From assembly GCF_001649575.2 (NCBI RefSeq), contig NC_051443.1:15618670-15682669 (forward strand): 64,000 nucleotides of DNA, read 5' to 3'. The notes under the pieces are model-generated. The model was not told the DNA's origin, ran no database searches, and saw nothing but the letters and a program-made list of their open reading frames with translations. The number at the start of each line of letters is the position of its first letter. Position 1 is the stretch's first letter. Shown here in pieces: positions 63,909 to 64,000 of the stretch. The DNA comes from Kryptolebias marmoratus (lineage: Eukaryota; Chordata; Actinopteri; Cyprinodontiformes; Rivulidae). A program made the translations under genes and the position numbers.

Positions 63909-63916
63909 TGACGTCA
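63909..63916. promoter_or_regulatory. CRE octamer 1
   Basis: Perfect palindromic TGACGTCA, the CREB/ATF site, about 30 bases before the TATA-like element. Confidence 0.5.
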
Positions 63917-63952
63917 GCTCCAGGAGGAGGGCTTCCTCCCAGCATAAATGCC

Positions 63953-63960
63953 TGACGTCA
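63953..63960. promoter_or_regulatory. CRE octamer 2
   Basis: Second perfect TGACGTCA, just after the TATA-like cataaatg. Two copies 44 bases apart are unlikely by chance in AT-rich DNA. Confidence 0.5.
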
Positions 63961-64000
63961 CGCAAGTGATCTTCAGTCTAACACCTCTTCTCGCTCCCAG

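Larger units (their letters stand above)
63803..64000 (+). mobile_element. LTR-like / promoter-like dispersed repeat, cut by the window edge
   Basis: From agttctctttcaacattcgt onward the sequence (gtttcggtatctcactatgg, gccagtcctgactggcc, gtgacgtcag) resembles a dispersed fish repeat I recall in many loci. It carries two perfect CRE octamers (63909-63916 and 63953-63960) and a TATA-like cataaatg at 63943-63950, and it becomes GC-richer, as an LTR promoter would. The minus frame here (63762-63965) has no independent support as a gene. It could also be a genuine cAMP-responsive promoter of an adjacent gene. Confidence 0.45.

Noticed and set aside
63762..63965. 67-residue minus-strand frame
   Set aside because: Lies in a dispersed repeat; similar frames recur spuriously wherever that repeat is found.
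1..64000. Search for tRNA, rRNA, CRISPR arrays, operons, known microRNAs or phage-like systems
   Set aside because: Nothing convincing was seen; the window is vertebrate intronic DNA. A tRNA-like motif at 55.43 kb belongs to the SINE-like repeat.

Overview
This window is vertebrate nuclear DNA, almost certainly from a ray-finned (teleost) fish. It is AT-rich, intron-dominated and dotted with CA/GA microsatellites, and it carries teleost-type interspersed repeats (an L2/Rex1-like LINE, the 'gttgcctcgcagcaagaaggt' SINE/LINE-tail repeat, small palindromic MITE-like elements). There is no prokaryotic gene organisation. Most long open frames are chance or antisense frames.

The one gene I can identify is rgs3 (regulator of G-protein signalling 3), transcribed on the minus strand, so upstream is at high coordinates. 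Three constitutive-looking coding exons are well supported: 53401-53267 (45 codons, end of the PH-like region), 25194-24229 (322 codons, Ser/Pro/Glu-rich linker with the hallmark RRRTHSEGS motif) and 6937-6867 (71 nt, linker with a Lys-rich cluster). Reading frame and splice phase join perfectly (0, 0, then 2). The C2 and PDZ modules, the first part of the PH-like region and the catalytic RGS box are not seen; the common exon that should begin ..GGCCAAG (..AKDM..) must lie below coordinate 1.

A fourth element at 3077-3046 is a short alternative first exon (MVDFSEKYLE + AG) with a TATA box about 130 bases upstream. Its donor is in phase 2, the same as the 71-nt exon, so both can feed the same RGS-box exon. 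It would give a short RGS4/5/16-like isoform. Three further minus-strand ATG-plus-donor candidates with compatible phase (16515-16480, 40973-40959, 63226-63134) and one candidate internal exon (57517-57443) suggest a multi-promoter gene; these are hypotheses.

Layout: 1-3045 intron; 3046-3214 alternative first exon and promoter; to 6866 intron; 6867-6937 exon; 6938-24228 intron with repeats and a CpG-rich patch near 16.5 kb; 24229-25194 large exon; 25195-53266 a 28-kb intron with a CpG-rich patch near 41.1 kb, tandem and dispersed repeats and a LINE tail; 53267-53401 exon; 53402-64000 intron or upstream DNA with a LINE interrupted by a SINE-like insertion, candidate exons, and at the right edge an LTR-like or promoter-like repeat with two perfect CRE sites. 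I found no second protein gene, RNA gene or previously undescribed system. The most useful novelty is the alternative-promoter architecture of rgs3.
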